Assembly (NCBI GenBank): GCA_963792445.1
Contig: CAWBWO010000002.1
Location: forward strand, 186,001-250,000
Source: Rummeliibacillus sp963792445
GTDB lineage: Bacteria; Bacillota; Bacilli; Bacillales_A; Planococcaceae
DNA length: 64,000 nucleotides
Direction of reading: 5' to 3'
Shown: positions 8,269 through 17,850 of the stretch, piece by piece
Position numbering within the stretch: the stretch's first letter is position 1
How the letters are laid out: each line of letters starts with the position of its first letter
Made by a program: the position numbers and the translations under genes
Notes under the pieces: generated by a model
Database searches by the model: none
What the model saw: only the letters and a program-made list of their open reading frames with translations
What the model was told of the DNA's origin: nothing

Positions 8269-10302
8269 ATGAAATTTAGCGACATAGGAGTATTAGCTGC
8301 AGTCATTATGATTGTAGCGATGCTCATTATTCCTTTACCACCATGGTTGATAAGTTTTTTAATCATTATTAATGTTACGCTAGCATTACTAGTATTGCTA
8401 ACAGCTATGAATATGAAAGAAGCATTAGAATTTTCTATTTTCCCTTCCCTCTTATTATTATTAACATTGTTCCGACTAGGTCTAAACGTTTCGACGACCC
8501 GAGCAATTCTAACTGGAGGAGATGCAGGGAATGTTGTTGAAACTTTCGGTACCTTCGTAGTAGGTGGAAATGTTTTAGTTGGTTTGGTTGTTTTTGTAAT
8601 TTTAGTCATCATTCAGTTTATCGTCATCACTAAAGGTGCTGAACGTGTATCCGAAGTAGCAGCACGTTTTACTTTAGATGCAATGCCAGGGAAACAAATG
8701 GCTATTGATGCGGATTTGAATGCTGGATTGATTTCTGAAACAGAAGCAAGAGAACGTCGCGAAAAAGTAAGCAATGAAGCGGACTTCTATGGCTCCATGG
8801 ATGGTGCTACGAAATTCGTAAAAGGTGATGCTATTGCAGCAATTATTATCGTTCTGATTAACTTAATTGTTGGGTTAATTGTCGGAATCGTTCAAAAGGG
8901 AATGGGATTTTCAGATGCTATTCATTTGTTCACGACTTTGACTGTTGGTGATGGTCTTGTTTCCCAAATTCCAGCATTACTTATTTCAACAGCTACAGGT
9001 ATTGTTGTAACTCGGGCTGCATCTGATGGAAACTTAAGCAAAGATATTACAGGGCAACTATTTACGAATCCTACTTTAATATACATAGCAGCTGGAGCAA
9101 TTTTTATCCTTGGCGTTGTGACACCGATTCAATTTATTTATACAGTACCAGTAGCAGCAGTTTTAGCTATTATGGCGTATCGGATGAAGCAAGGAAAAAA
9201 AGAAAATATAGAAGAGCTTGAACAAATTGAGGAAGTAGAAACAACGGATAATTTGAAAAGCCCAGAAAATGTGGTTAATTTATTGAATGTCGATCCAATT
9301 GAATTTGAATTTGGCTATGGTTTAATTCCATTAGTAGATGCATCACAAGGTGGAGATTTACTTGATCGAGTAGTAATGATTCGCCGTCAATTAGCATTAG
9401 AATTAGGAATTGTGATTCCAGTTGTTCGAATCCGAGATAATATTCAATTACAACCAAATGAATATCGCATTAAGATTAAGGGAAATGAATTTGCACGAGG
9501 TGAATTATTGCTAGACCATTATTTGGCAATGAGCCCTGGTGACGATGATTCGATTGAAGGTATTGATACAGTAGAACCATCCTTCGGTTTACCAGCAAAA
9601 TGGATTACTGAACAAGTAAAAGAAGATGCTGAAATGCTTGGATATACTGTTGTCGATCCGCCAAGTGTTGTTTCAACGCATTTAACTGAAATTATTAGAG
9701 CAAATGCTTATGAACTTTTAGGACGTCAAGAAACAAAACAATTAATCGATCACCTTAGAGAAACTGCGCCAATCTTAGTGGATGATTTAACTCCTGCTCC
9801 TTTATCAATTGGAGAAATTCAAAAAGTATTGGCAAAACTACTAAAAGAGAATGTATCCGTACGAAATTTGCCGGTAATCTTTGAAACACTAGCGGATTAT
9901 TCAAAACTAACATCTGATGTAGATGTTTTAACGGAGTATGTTCGCCAATCGTTAGCTCGTCAAATTACTACTCAATATGCTTTAGGACAATCTGATATAA
10001 AAGTATTAACCGTATCTGCAAAAGTTGAAAAAATGATAGCAGATAGTATTCAACAAACGGAACATGGAAATTATTTAGCAATGGATCCAAATGATTCACA
10101 AGCAATTTTAGAATCAATTGCAAAAGAAGTAGAGCGTATTGCATTATTTGAACAATCACCTGTCATTTTATGTTCGCCAGCAGTTCGTATGTATTTAAGA
10201 CAATTGACAGAGAGATATTTCCCTCAAATTCCAATTCTCTCCTATAATGAACTTGAATCATCCATCGAGATTCAAAGTGTTGGGGTGGTGACCGTCGAAT
10301 GA
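8269..10302 (+). CDS. flhA: Flagellar export protein FlhA
   Basis: 677 residues, the usual length. The first 320 residues hold about eight membrane helices and the FHIPEP region ('DADLNAGLISETEARERR', conserved charged loop that couples to the proton motive force). The C-terminal 330 residues form the cytoplasmic ring that docks chaperone-substrate complexes. Intact, with a TGGAGGG ribosome site at 8257. The stop overlaps the flhF ATG. Confidence 0.96.
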   Translation: MKFSDIGVLAAVIMIVAMLIIPLPPWLISFLIIINVTLALLVLLTAMNMKEALEFSIFPSLLLLLTLFRLGLNVSTTRAILTGGDAGNVVETFGTFVVGGNVLVGLVVFVILVIIQFIVITKGAERVSEVAARFTLDAMPGKQMAIDADLNAGLISETEARERREKVSNEADFYGSMDGATKFVKGDAIAAIIIVLINLIVGLIVGIVQKGMGFSDAIHLFTTLTVGDGLVSQIPALLISTATGIVVTRAASDGNLSKDITGQLFTNPTLIYIAAGAIFILGVVTPIQFIYTVPVAAVLAIMAYRMKQGKKENIEELEQIEEVETTDNLKSPENVVNLLNVDPIEFEFGYGLIPLVDASQGGDLLDRVVMIRRQLALELGIVIPVVRIRDNIQLQPNEYRIKIKGNEFARGELLLDHYLAMSPGDDDSIEGIDTVEPSFGLPAKWITEQVKEDAEMLGYTVVDPPSVVSTHLTEIIRANAYELLGRQETKQLIDHLRETAPILVDDLTPAPLSIGEIQKVLAKLLKENVSVRNLPVIFETLADYSKLTSDVDVLTEYVRQSLARQITTQYALGQSDIKVLTVSAKVEKMIADSIQQTEHGNYLAMDPNDSQAILESIAKEVERIALFEQSPVILCSPAVRMYLRQLTERYFPQIPILSYNELESSIEIQSVGVVTVE

Positions 10303-11418
10303 AAATGAAAAAATATACAGCATCATCTATGACTGAAGCGATGAAAAAAGTTCAAGCTGAGTTAGGTGACGATGCTATCATATCAAGTTCAAAAGTAGTC
10401 TATTCAAAAGGCTTTTTAGGAATGTTTAAAAAGAAGAGCTTTGAAGTCATAGCAGGAATAGATAACGTTAATTTAAAAGAATCACTTCATACCTACTAAA
10501 GTAGACTTGCAAACAGTGAAAAGTTCAAACAACACTGAAGAACAAACACAAGCAATCAAAAAAGAGCTAGCAGAATTAAAAACAATGCTTAAATCGATTC
10601 AACGCCAATCTGCAAGCGACAAATATCCTGATGAACTATCATTTATTATAAAAAGATTAGAGCAACAAGAGATCCATCCTGAGCTCATCACACAAATAAG
10701 TGATGGGCTCTTTCAGGTTGTAAAAAATAGCAAAAGAACGTTATCGAAAAAGGAAATCCAAGAGATTGCCGAAAAACAATTGATGATGATTTTGCAGGAT
10801 TTACCTTTTGGTGGTATTTCTTATAAAAAGAAATATATCAATTTGTTAGGTCCTACTGGAGTAGGGAAAACAACTACTATTGCAAAAATGGCAGCACATG
10901 CAGTTTTACAAAAGAAAAAGAAAATTGGATTTATAACAACGGATACGTACAGAATTGCTGCAATTGAACAACTCAAAACCTATGCAAATCTTTTACAAGC
11001 ACCTGTTGAAATTGTTTATAGTCAAGAAGATTATGAAAAGGCTATAGTAAAATTTGACCATTTAGATTTAGTATTGATTGATACAGCTGGTAGAAATTAC
11101 AAAGAAGCGAAATATATCGAAGATCTAAAGCAGTTAATTGATGTAGAATCAAATATGGAAAATTACCTAGTGTTGTCTATGACATCGAAAGAAAATGACA
11201 TGGCTACAATTATTGAACAATTTTTGGCATTTCCAGTGGAAAGATTTATATTTACGAAGGTAGATGAAACAAATACTATTGGCTCAATGGTCAATTTAAT
11301 GGTTAAATATAATAAGGGACTTGCTTACTATACGAATGGTCAAGAAGTACCAGAAGATATTGAAGAAGCCTCTCTGAAGAATGTTATTAAATTGCTCTTT
11401 CAAGGAGATTTCAAATGA
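10299..11418 (+). pseudogene. flhF: Flagellar SRP-type GTPase FlhF, one frameshift
   Basis: SRP-family GTPase that sets flagellar position and number together with FlhG. The N-terminal B domain ('KMKKYTASSMTEAMKKVQAELGDDAII', abbreviated) is in one frame. The N and G domains follow in a second frame, with G1 'GPTGVGKTTT' (about residue 184), 'TTDTYRIAAIEQLKTYA' and 'LIDTAGRN'. One extra base between about 10470 and 10490 (possibly in the AAAA run at 10478) creates a stop at 10497-10499. Corrected length is 372 residues, normal. It overlaps both neighbours. Confidence 0.9.
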
Positions 11419-12278
11419 GAGATCAAGCTGAATCATTAAGAATTAAAATGCAACAACATAGTCAGTTAGGAAAAGCAATTGCAGTTGTAAGTGGGAAAGG
11501 TGGCGTAGGCAAAAGCAATTTTGTTACAAACTTTTCTAGTATACTAGCAACTTATGGCAAAAAGGTCATCATTGTGGATATGGATATCGGAATGGGGAAT
11601 ATTCACATTTTACTAGGAATGCACTCTAGAAATAGTTTGAAAGATTATTTACAAGGAGATATTTCTTTAGAGGAAGTGATCTTTGAAGGACCTAATAATT
11701 TGCATTATATCTCTGGAGGTACTGGCCTTGCAGGATTATTAGAATGGTCAGATGAAATGTTTGAGCGGCTATTAAGAGCATTTGAGAATCTGCAATCTAC
11801 TTATGATTATATCTTGTTTGATATGGGAGCTGGTGCCACAAATTGGTCACTTGATTTACTGGTAGCAGTTGACGATATTATTGTTGTATCAACTACAGAA
11901 CCTACTTCTATAACAGATGCCTATTCAATGATGAAGTATATCCATTTCAAGGATAGAGATAAGAACATTTACCTTCTTTGTAATAGGGTTTTAGAAAGTA
12001 AAGAAGGTACGGAAACATTAAATAGATTAAAACAAACAATGCACCGTTTCTTATCAAAGGATGTTATGATATTAGGCTCTTTACCTGAAGATCGACTTGT
12101 TCATCAAGCGGTAAAAAAACAAGTTCCTTTTTCGATTTTATATCCCGATGCTACAATTTCTAAAATATTAAGAGAGATTACGTATCGATTTATGGAAGGA
12201 AATATCCAAGAAGTTGTAGTTCAAAGTAAGTCTAAGTTTATCTCAAAATTAAAAAGTATTTTTACGCAAAGGAAGTGA
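11415..12278 (+). CDS. flhG: MinD-like ATPase FlhG (YlxH)
   Basis: 287 residues. Deviant Walker A 'SGKGGVGKSNF' (about residue 26-36), switch 'VDMDIGMGNIHILLG' and 'FDMGAG' Walker B, as in the ParA/MinD family. FlhG works with FlhF and helps FliM/FliY assemble at the C-ring. A C-terminal amphipathic helix ('KSKFISKLKSIFTQRK') would be the membrane-targeting sequence. The ATG overlaps the flhF stop. Intact. Confidence 0.95.
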   Translation: MRDQAESLRIKMQQHSQLGKAIAVVSGKGGVGKSNFVTNFSSILATYGKKVIIVDMDIGMGNIHILLGMHSRNSLKDYLQGDISLEEVIFEGPNNLHYISGGTGLAGLLEWSDEMFERLLRAFENLQSTYDYILFDMGAGATNWSLDLLVAVDDIIVVSTTEPTSITDAYSMMKYIHFKDRDKNIYLLCNRVLESKEGTETLNRLKQTMHRFLSKDVMILGSLPEDRLVHQAVKKQVPFSILYPDATISKILREITYRFMEGNIQEVVVQSKSKFISKLKSIFTQRK

Positions 12279-12282
12279 TTAG

Positions 12283-13419
12283 TTGTCTATTAATCAACAA
12301 AAAAAGCTTTTAGTGGTTGATGACTCTGCATTTATGAGGAAGCTTATATCAGATTTCTTTGCAAATCACCCAAATCTTCATGTAGTAGGTACAGCAAGAA
12401 ATGGTAAAGATGCAATTAAGAAGATTCAATTGCTAAAACCAGATGTTGTAACAATGGATGTAGAAATGCCAGAGATGAATGGACTAGAAGCTTTGAAAAT
12501 CATTATGAAAGAATGCCCAGTCCCTATCGTTATGTTGTCAAGTACAACGAAAAGTGGTGCGAATATTACTTTAGAAGCCATGGCAAATGGTGCTGTTGAC
12601 TTTATTGCTAAACCGAGTGGCTCCATTTCAGTGGATTTACATAAAATTGAATCAGAATTAATAAGAATAGTGGAAAATGCTGCAAATGTGCAAGTATCCA
12701 AATTACGTCATACAGATCCTGTACTCTTTAAGAAGATTGCTGATTCAAAAGAAAATGTGCGGACGACTCAAAATAACGTTCAAAGGAAAGTGCTGAATAG
12801 TCAAGAATCACATACTGTTAAACATTCAAAATGGAATTCACACTCTAAAAAAATGATTCTAATTGGTACTTCAACAGGTGGGCCTAGAGCCTTGCAAGAA
12901 GTGATTACTAGACTTCCACACAATATCAAAGCACCAATCCTTATTGTGCAACATATGCCTGCTGGATTTACGAAATCATTAGCCAATCGTTTAGATCAAC
13001 TATCAGAAATTACTGTGAAAGAGGCTGAGCAAGGCGATATCTTACAAAATGGTGTTGCTTATATTGCACCGGGCGGTTTTCATTTACTAATTCGTAAAAT
13101 AGGAACTTCATATGGAATTGAATTAGATCAATCAGAACCACCACGCGTGGGGCATAGACCTTCAGTAGATGTAATGTTTGAAAATAATAGTCATTACAAT
13201 GATTTTGATAAGATTGCAGTAATTATGACAGGTATGGGATCAGATGGTACAAAAGGATTGCAAGCATTAAAAAATAATGGAAATGTGATTGCGATTACCG
13301 AATCATCTAATACTTCTGTTGTTTACGGTATGCCTAAATCAGCATATGCAACAGGTTTAGTTGATGAAGTCGCAGATGTTGATGATCTATCAAATATTAT
13401 TATGAAATATTTGCCTTAA
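12283..13419 (+). CDS. cheB: Chemotaxis protein-glutamate methylesterase CheB
   Basis: 378 residues: receiver domain (D14/D15 region, phospho-acceptor D59 in 'TMDVEMP', conserved lysine in 'IAKPSGS'), a linker, and an esterase domain with catalytic serine in 'GTSTGGPRAL', histidine in 'VQHMPAGFT' and aspartate in 'MTGMGSDG'. It removes methyl groups from (and deamidates) chemoreceptors. The start is TTG at 12283, five bases after the flhG stop, with ribosome site AAAGGAAGTG inside the end of flhG. Intact. Confidence 0.95.
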   Translation: MSINQQKKLLVVDDSAFMRKLISDFFANHPNLHVVGTARNGKDAIKKIQLLKPDVVTMDVEMPEMNGLEALKIIMKECPVPIVMLSSTTKSGANITLEAMANGAVDFIAKPSGSISVDLHKIESELIRIVENAANVQVSKLRHTDPVLFKKIADSKENVRTTQNNVQRKVLNSQESHTVKHSKWNSHSKKMILIGTSTGGPRALQEVITRLPHNIKAPILIVQHMPAGFTKSLANRLDQLSEITVKEAEQGDILQNGVAYIAPGGFHLLIRKIGTSYGIELDQSEPPRVGHRPSVDVMFENNSHYNDFDKIAVIMTGMGSDGTKGLQALKNNGNVIAITESSNTSVVYGMPKSAYATGLVDEVADVDDLSNIIMKYLP

Positions 13420-13432
13420 AGGGGGGCTATTC

Positions 13433-15488
13433 ATGGACACAAATCAATATTTAGAGGTTTTTATAGATGAAAGTAAAGAACATCTTCAATCTTGTAATGA
13501 AAGCTTATTAAACTTAGAAATAAATCCGCATGATCTAACAATTGTTAATGAAATTTTCCGTAATGCTCACACATTAAAAGGCATGTCAGCAACAATGGGC
13601 TTTGAAGATTTAGCTGATTTGACACATAAAATGGAAAACGTATTAGATGCAATCAGAAATGAGAAAATTACAGTAACACCAGAAATTTTAGATGTGGTGT
13701 TTGAATCTGTAGACCATTTAGAAGCAATGATTGATGATATTGCAAATGGCGGAGATGGTAAACGCGATGTAACAGTCACAGTAGCAAAATTAAAACGTAT
13801 TGAAAATGGAGAACCGGTAGAAGATGTAGATTTAGTCAATACGAATGAAGCAACGGATGAAGTTCCTGTAACTAGTTCAAAAGCCTTGGTGTACGATGAA
13901 TTTGAGTTAACTGTCATTCAGCAATCACTTGAACAAGATTTCAATACATATGAAATTTCTGTACAACTTCGTGAGGACTGTTTATTGAAGGCTGCTAGAG
14001 TATTTATGGTTTTCGATATATTAGAGAAATTAGGAGATGTCATAAAATCTTCACCTACTGTTGAAAAACTAGAGGAAGAGCAATTTGATCTTGAATTCTA
14101 TGTTGCTCTTAGTTACAAAAGAAACAGCAGAAGATGTACGTCAGAAATTATTGAAAGTGTCAGAAGTAGATAATGTTACGGTTAAACCAATCGATTGTGT
14201 TGTGCAAGAAAAAGATGAAATAGCTGCTACAGCTATTGAGGACAAACCTAAGGAACAAAAAGACCAAGATTCTACTAGTCCTGCTCCGTCGAAATCAGCT
14301 ACTTCAAAAGCTACTGACAAGAAACCTACACATGTAAGTAGCAAAACTATTCGTGTGAATATTGAACGATTAGATATCTTGATGAACCTATTTGAGGAAC
14401 TTGTCATCGATCGAGGAAGATTACAATCTATTGCTTCTGAATTAAACCATGGTGAATTAAATGAAACAGTTGAGAGAATGTCTCGCATTTCAGGTGATTT
14501 ACAAAACATTATCTTAACAATGCGTATGGTACAAGTAGAAACTGTTTTCAACCGATTCCCTAAGATGGTTCGCCAATTAGCACGGGATTTGCACAAAAAA
14601 GTGAATTTAGAAATTATAGGTGCTGAAACAGAATTAGATCGTACTGTTATTGATGAAATAGGGGATCCTCTTGTACACCTTATCCGTAATGCACTAGATC
14701 ATGGAATCGAAACCCCAGAAGTACGCAGTGCAGCTGGAAAGTCTGAAGAAGGCCACGTTGTATTACGCGCATACCATAGTGGTAATCATGTGTTCATCGA
14801 ATTAGAAGATGATGGTGCAGGTATAAACCGTGAAAAAGTATTAGAAAAAGCAATCTCTAGAGGAATTGTTTCACAAGATAATGCAGAATCATTGACGGAT
14901 AATCAAGTGAACGAATTGATATTAGCATCAGGTTTTTCAACGGCAGATGTTATTTCGGATATTTCTGGACGAGGAGTAGGACTAGATGTTGTTAAAGCAA
15001 CTATTGAATCATTAGGTGGTAGTATTACAATTGATTCTACAGAAGGCAAAGGTTCTCGTTTCTCTATTCAATTGCCACTAACTTTATCAATTATTTCAGT
15101 GATGTTAGTAGAAATTGAAAAGGAAATATATGCAATTCCGCTTTCTTCAATTATTGAGACATCAATTATTCGTAATTCTGATATTATGAATGCTCATAAT
15201 CAAAAAGTAATTGATTTCCGTGGCAAAGTTGTTCCATTAGTTTTCCTTGAAGAAATCTTTGAGGTACCACGCTCAAAACAAGCAAATGATGAATTATATT
15301 CAGTTGTCATTGTGCGTAAAGGTGACAAAATGGCAGGACTCGTAGTAGACTCCTTCATCGGACAGCAAGAAATTGTCTTAAAATCACTAGGAAATTATTT
15401 AACAAATGTCTTTGCAATCTCAGGTGCAACGATTCTTGGAAATGGTGAAGTAGCTTTAATCATTGATTGTAATTCACTTATTAAATAA
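13433..15488 (+). pseudogene. cheA: Chemotaxis histidine kinase CheA, one frameshift
   Basis: Domains in order: P1 phosphotransfer (H46 in 'NAHTLKGMSATMGF'), P2 CheY/CheB-binding, P3 dimerisation, P4 ATPase (N box 'DPLVHLIRNALDHGIE', G1 'LEDDGAGI', 'DISGRGVGLDVV') and P5 CheW-like. One extra base near 14095-14100 (the second T of GAATTCT is a candidate) breaks the frame at the end of P2 after 'EEEQFDLE'. The conserved reading continues as 'SMLLLVTKETAEDV'. Corrected length is 684 residues, normal. The rest of the gene is intact. Confidence 0.92.
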
Positions 15489-15819
15489 TATGAGACTAAA
15501 GACCCCGTAGGAAAACAAGAGCTCAGCTAATAAAAGAAGTTAGTATGGAAGAATTTTTGAAATATAAATTTTTACTAGAATTTATGCTATAGATTAGCAC
15601 TCTAACCAATGTTGATGTGGAATTGAACTGCGACTCCACTTGAAAGCGTAGCTAATTCCACTTCAAATTAAAATAAAGTTAGTATTAAATTAATTTTCAG
15701 TGCTCTAAGTTTCCGAGTTGACTAACCAATCGCTAATCACAAAAGCACCATCTGTATCGGTATGCAAAGTAGAAAAACATTGATGAAATTGACTTAAATT
15801 GAAGAAAGAGGTGTTTATA
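15489..15819. other. 331-base non-coding gap between cheA and cheW with inverted repeats
   Basis: No plausible gene on either strand. In B. subtilis cheA and cheW are almost adjacent, so this looks like an insertion into the operon. It holds GTGGAATT (15617-15624) and its inverted copy AATTCCAC (15654-15661), and within that GTGGA/TCCAC (15617-15621 and 15635-15639). GTAGCTAATTCC and AATTCCACTTCAAATT (15648-15669) recur in slightly changed form in the frr-uppS gap. This suggests a decayed interspersed repeat. I see no clear terminator and no convincing sigma-A or sigma-D promoter. Confidence 0.45.
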
Positions 15820-16266
15820 TTGGCAAATTCACTTGATTTAGAAAGTGTAAAAATTATTATATTCCAATTAGGAGATAAAGAATATGCAATTCCTGTAAAC
15901 CAAGTTCAAGGGATAGAAAAAACAATGCATATTACAAGAGTACCAAATACACCAAATTATGTAAAAGGTGTGATTAATCTTCGTGGTGTAGTAACGCCAA
16001 TTATCGATCTTCGAGATCGATTTAATGTGGTATCGTCTGTAGAAAGTGAAAACACACGAATTATTATTATTTCATTAGAGAATATGGAGGTAGGGTTTAT
16101 CGTCGATTCTGCCAATGATGTAATGGATATACCAAAATCATCAATAGAACCACAACCCGAAGTTGTCGGTTCCTATGAAGAAGAATTTATATCTGGTGTT
16201 GCAAAAGTTGAAAAACGATTATTAATTTTATTGAATTTAGAGAAAGTACTAAACACTTTAAAATAA
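15820..16266 (+). CDS. cheW: Chemotaxis coupling protein CheW
   Basis: 148 residues. 'FQLGDKEYAIPVNQVQGIE' and 'GVINLRGVVTPIIDLR' are the CheW signature that docks CheA P5 and chemoreceptors. The start is TTG at 15820, seven bases after AGAGGTG; an upstream TTG at 15799 lacks a ribosome site and extends beyond the family N-terminus. Separated from cheA by an unusual 331-base gap and followed directly by cheC. Confidence 0.94.
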   Translation: MANSLDLESVKIIIFQLGDKEYAIPVNQVQGIEKTMHITRVPNTPNYVKGVINLRGVVTPIIDLRDRFNVVSSVESENTRIIIISLENMEVGFIVDSANDVMDIPKSSIEPQPEVVGSYEEEFISGVAKVEKRLLILLNLEKVLNTLK

Positions 16267-16282
16267 GGACAGGAAAATTCTA

Positions 16283-16915
16283 ATGACATTTTACGATAAG
16301 ATTACATCTTTACACTTAGATGTTCTAAAGGAAATTGGCAACATTGGTGCTGCACATGCTGCAACAGCCCTTTCTGATTTGTTGAATACGAAAATTGATA
16401 TGCGTGTCCCAAAAGTTGAAATGGTCTCCTTCAATGAGATGATGGAATTAGCAGGGGGAACGGAGAACGTTGTTGCAGGAATATATCTTAGAATTGAAGG
16501 TGATGCAAAAGGTGGAATGTTTTTCATTCTTCCTGTAGAACAGGCTAATCACTTTATTAAGAAATTAATTTATGATGAATCCTTTGATCTTCAAAACCCG
16601 CAAACTTCAGAAATAGGAATTTCAGCCATGCAAGAGCTTGGTAATATTCTATCAGGTTCTTACTTATCTGCATTATCGGATTTTACTGGTTTGAAAATTT
16701 ATCCTACACCGCCCGCTTTAGCTGTTGACATGTTTGGTGCAATTATTAGTTTTGGTCTTGTTGAAGTTTCTCAAATTGGAGACCAAGTAATTGTTATTGA
16801 TACAACTATTTTCGAGGAACATATGGGAGATTCAGATGCTGTTCGAGGTCATTTCTTTTTACTCCCTGATCCAGATTCATTTGAATCTATTTTTGGGTCT
16901 TTAGGGGTTATGTAA
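16283..16915 (+). CDS. cheC: CheY-P phosphatase CheC
   Basis: 210 residues with two CheC phosphatase helices: 'LKEIGNIGAAHAATALSDLL' near residue 12 and 'MQELGNILSGSYLSALSDF' near residue 115, each with the E-x-x-N pair. In B. subtilis CheC hydrolyses CheY-P and binds CheD. Overlap with cheD is absent, but only one base separates them. Intact. Confidence 0.95.
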   Translation: MTFYDKITSLHLDVLKEIGNIGAAHAATALSDLLNTKIDMRVPKVEMVSFNEMMELAGGTENVVAGIYLRIEGDAKGGMFFILPVEQANHFIKKLIYDESFDLQNPQTSEIGISAMQELGNILSGSYLSALSDFTGLKIYPTPPALAVDMFGAIISFGLVEVSQIGDQVIVIDTTIFEEHMGDSDAVRGHFFLLPDPDSFESIFGSLGVM

Positions 16916-16916
16916 T

Positions 16917-17417
16917 ATGAATCAAGTAGAAAGTACAGTTATTAAAGTCGGAATTGCACAAATGGATATTGCCAAATCGCCAAATTCAATAAGAACTTCA
17001 GGTTTAGGTTCTTGTGTTGGTGTAGTCATATACGATGAATCAAAAAAAATAGCAGGTTTAGTTCATGTCATGTTGCCTGATTCAAAATTAGGAAGGGCAA
17101 ATGTAAGCAACGTGGCTAAATTCGCGAATACAGGTATACATGCAATGGTGGCACAATTAAAAAGTGAAGGTGCCCGAGCCTTTAATTTAAAAGCAAAAAT
17201 TGCTGGGGGAGCTCAAATGTTCCAGTTTACATCCAATACTGATTCAATGCGAATTGGTCCGAGAAATGTGGAAGCAGTAAAACAACAACTAAAACTTTTA
17301 TCGATTCCAATCGTTGCAGAAGATACTGGGGGAAATAGTGGACGAACAATTGAATTTGATCCTACATCTTCTGTTTTACATATCCGTACTGTAAACCAAG
17401 GAGTGAAAGAAATATAA
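16917..17417 (+). CDS. cheD: Chemoreceptor glutamine deamidase CheD
   Basis: 166 residues. Catalytic cysteine in 'TSGLGSCVGVVIYD' (about residue 38) and histidine in 'LVHVMLPDS' (about 55), the papain-like deamidase pair, plus 'KIAGGAQMF'. CheD deamidates receptors and in B. subtilis is regulated by CheC. The stop overlaps the start of the next gene by one base (TAATG). Confidence 0.95.
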   Translation: MNQVESTVIKVGIAQMDIAKSPNSIRTSGLGSCVGVVIYDESKKIAGLVHVMLPDSKLGRANVSNVAKFANTGIHAMVAQLKSEGARAFNLKAKIAGGAQMFQFTSNTDSMRIGPRNVEAVKQQLKLLSIPIVAEDTGGNSGRTIEFDPTSSVLHIRTVNQGVKEI

Positions 17418-17761
17418 TGGTAGGCTCATATTTAACTAATTGCTTCGCAGCATTAATTGCTTTCACTATCTATTTTTTTATGACATTTCAATCATTAAAA
17501 AGCCCAACTACCGTAATTATTTGGTCATTAATTGTTGCGATTATTATGTTTTTAATAACTTATCTTATCCGTTATTTAATTGCGTTTGTTATGTACACTC
17601 CTTCAGAAGAAGAGTCGAGCGATGATTCGGAAAAAGCAAAGCAAAGTAATGAAAAGAATGTAGAAGAATCTTTAAACAAAATTAAACCTGAAACAGTGAC
17701 AGAAAATCAAGCGAAAGAATTGGCGGAAGCTGTCAAAACAATGATGTTAAATGACGAATAA
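17417..17761 (+). CDS. Unknown small membrane protein between cheD and sigD
   Basis: 114 residues, not recognised. Two hydrophobic helices (about residues 3-22 and 31-55) form a hairpin, followed by a cytoplasmic-type tail that is very acidic at first (EEESSDDSE) and then rich in K, E and N with coiled-coil character. The ATG overlaps the cheD stop (TAATG), so it is translationally coupled to cheD. B. subtilis has sigD directly after cheD, so this gene is an extra member of the operon. Its position suggests a chemotaxis or motility role, but nothing in the sequence proves it. Confidence 0.75.
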   Translation: MVGSYLTNCFAALIAFTIYFFMTFQSLKSPTTVIIWSLIVAIIMFLITYLIRYLIAFVMYTPSEEESSDDSEKAKQSNEKNVEESLNKIKPETVTENQAKELAEAVKTMMLNDE

Positions 17762-17805
17762 CTTCGATAAAAGTATTATTCTTGCTCCCAATGATGGTAA
17801 AGTTT

Positions 17806-17814
17806 TGATATAAT
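17806..17814 (+). promoter_or_regulatory. Extended -10 sigma-A promoter candidate for sigD
   Basis: TG-A-TATAAT, a perfect extended -10 element, lies 37 bases before the sigD ATG. No good -35 box is present at 16-18 bases, which fits an extended -10 promoter. It would give sigD expression independent of the long fla/che transcript. Confidence 0.5.
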
Positions 17815-17850
17815 AGACATGAATTTAGTAGAGTTAGCGAGGAGGATTCG

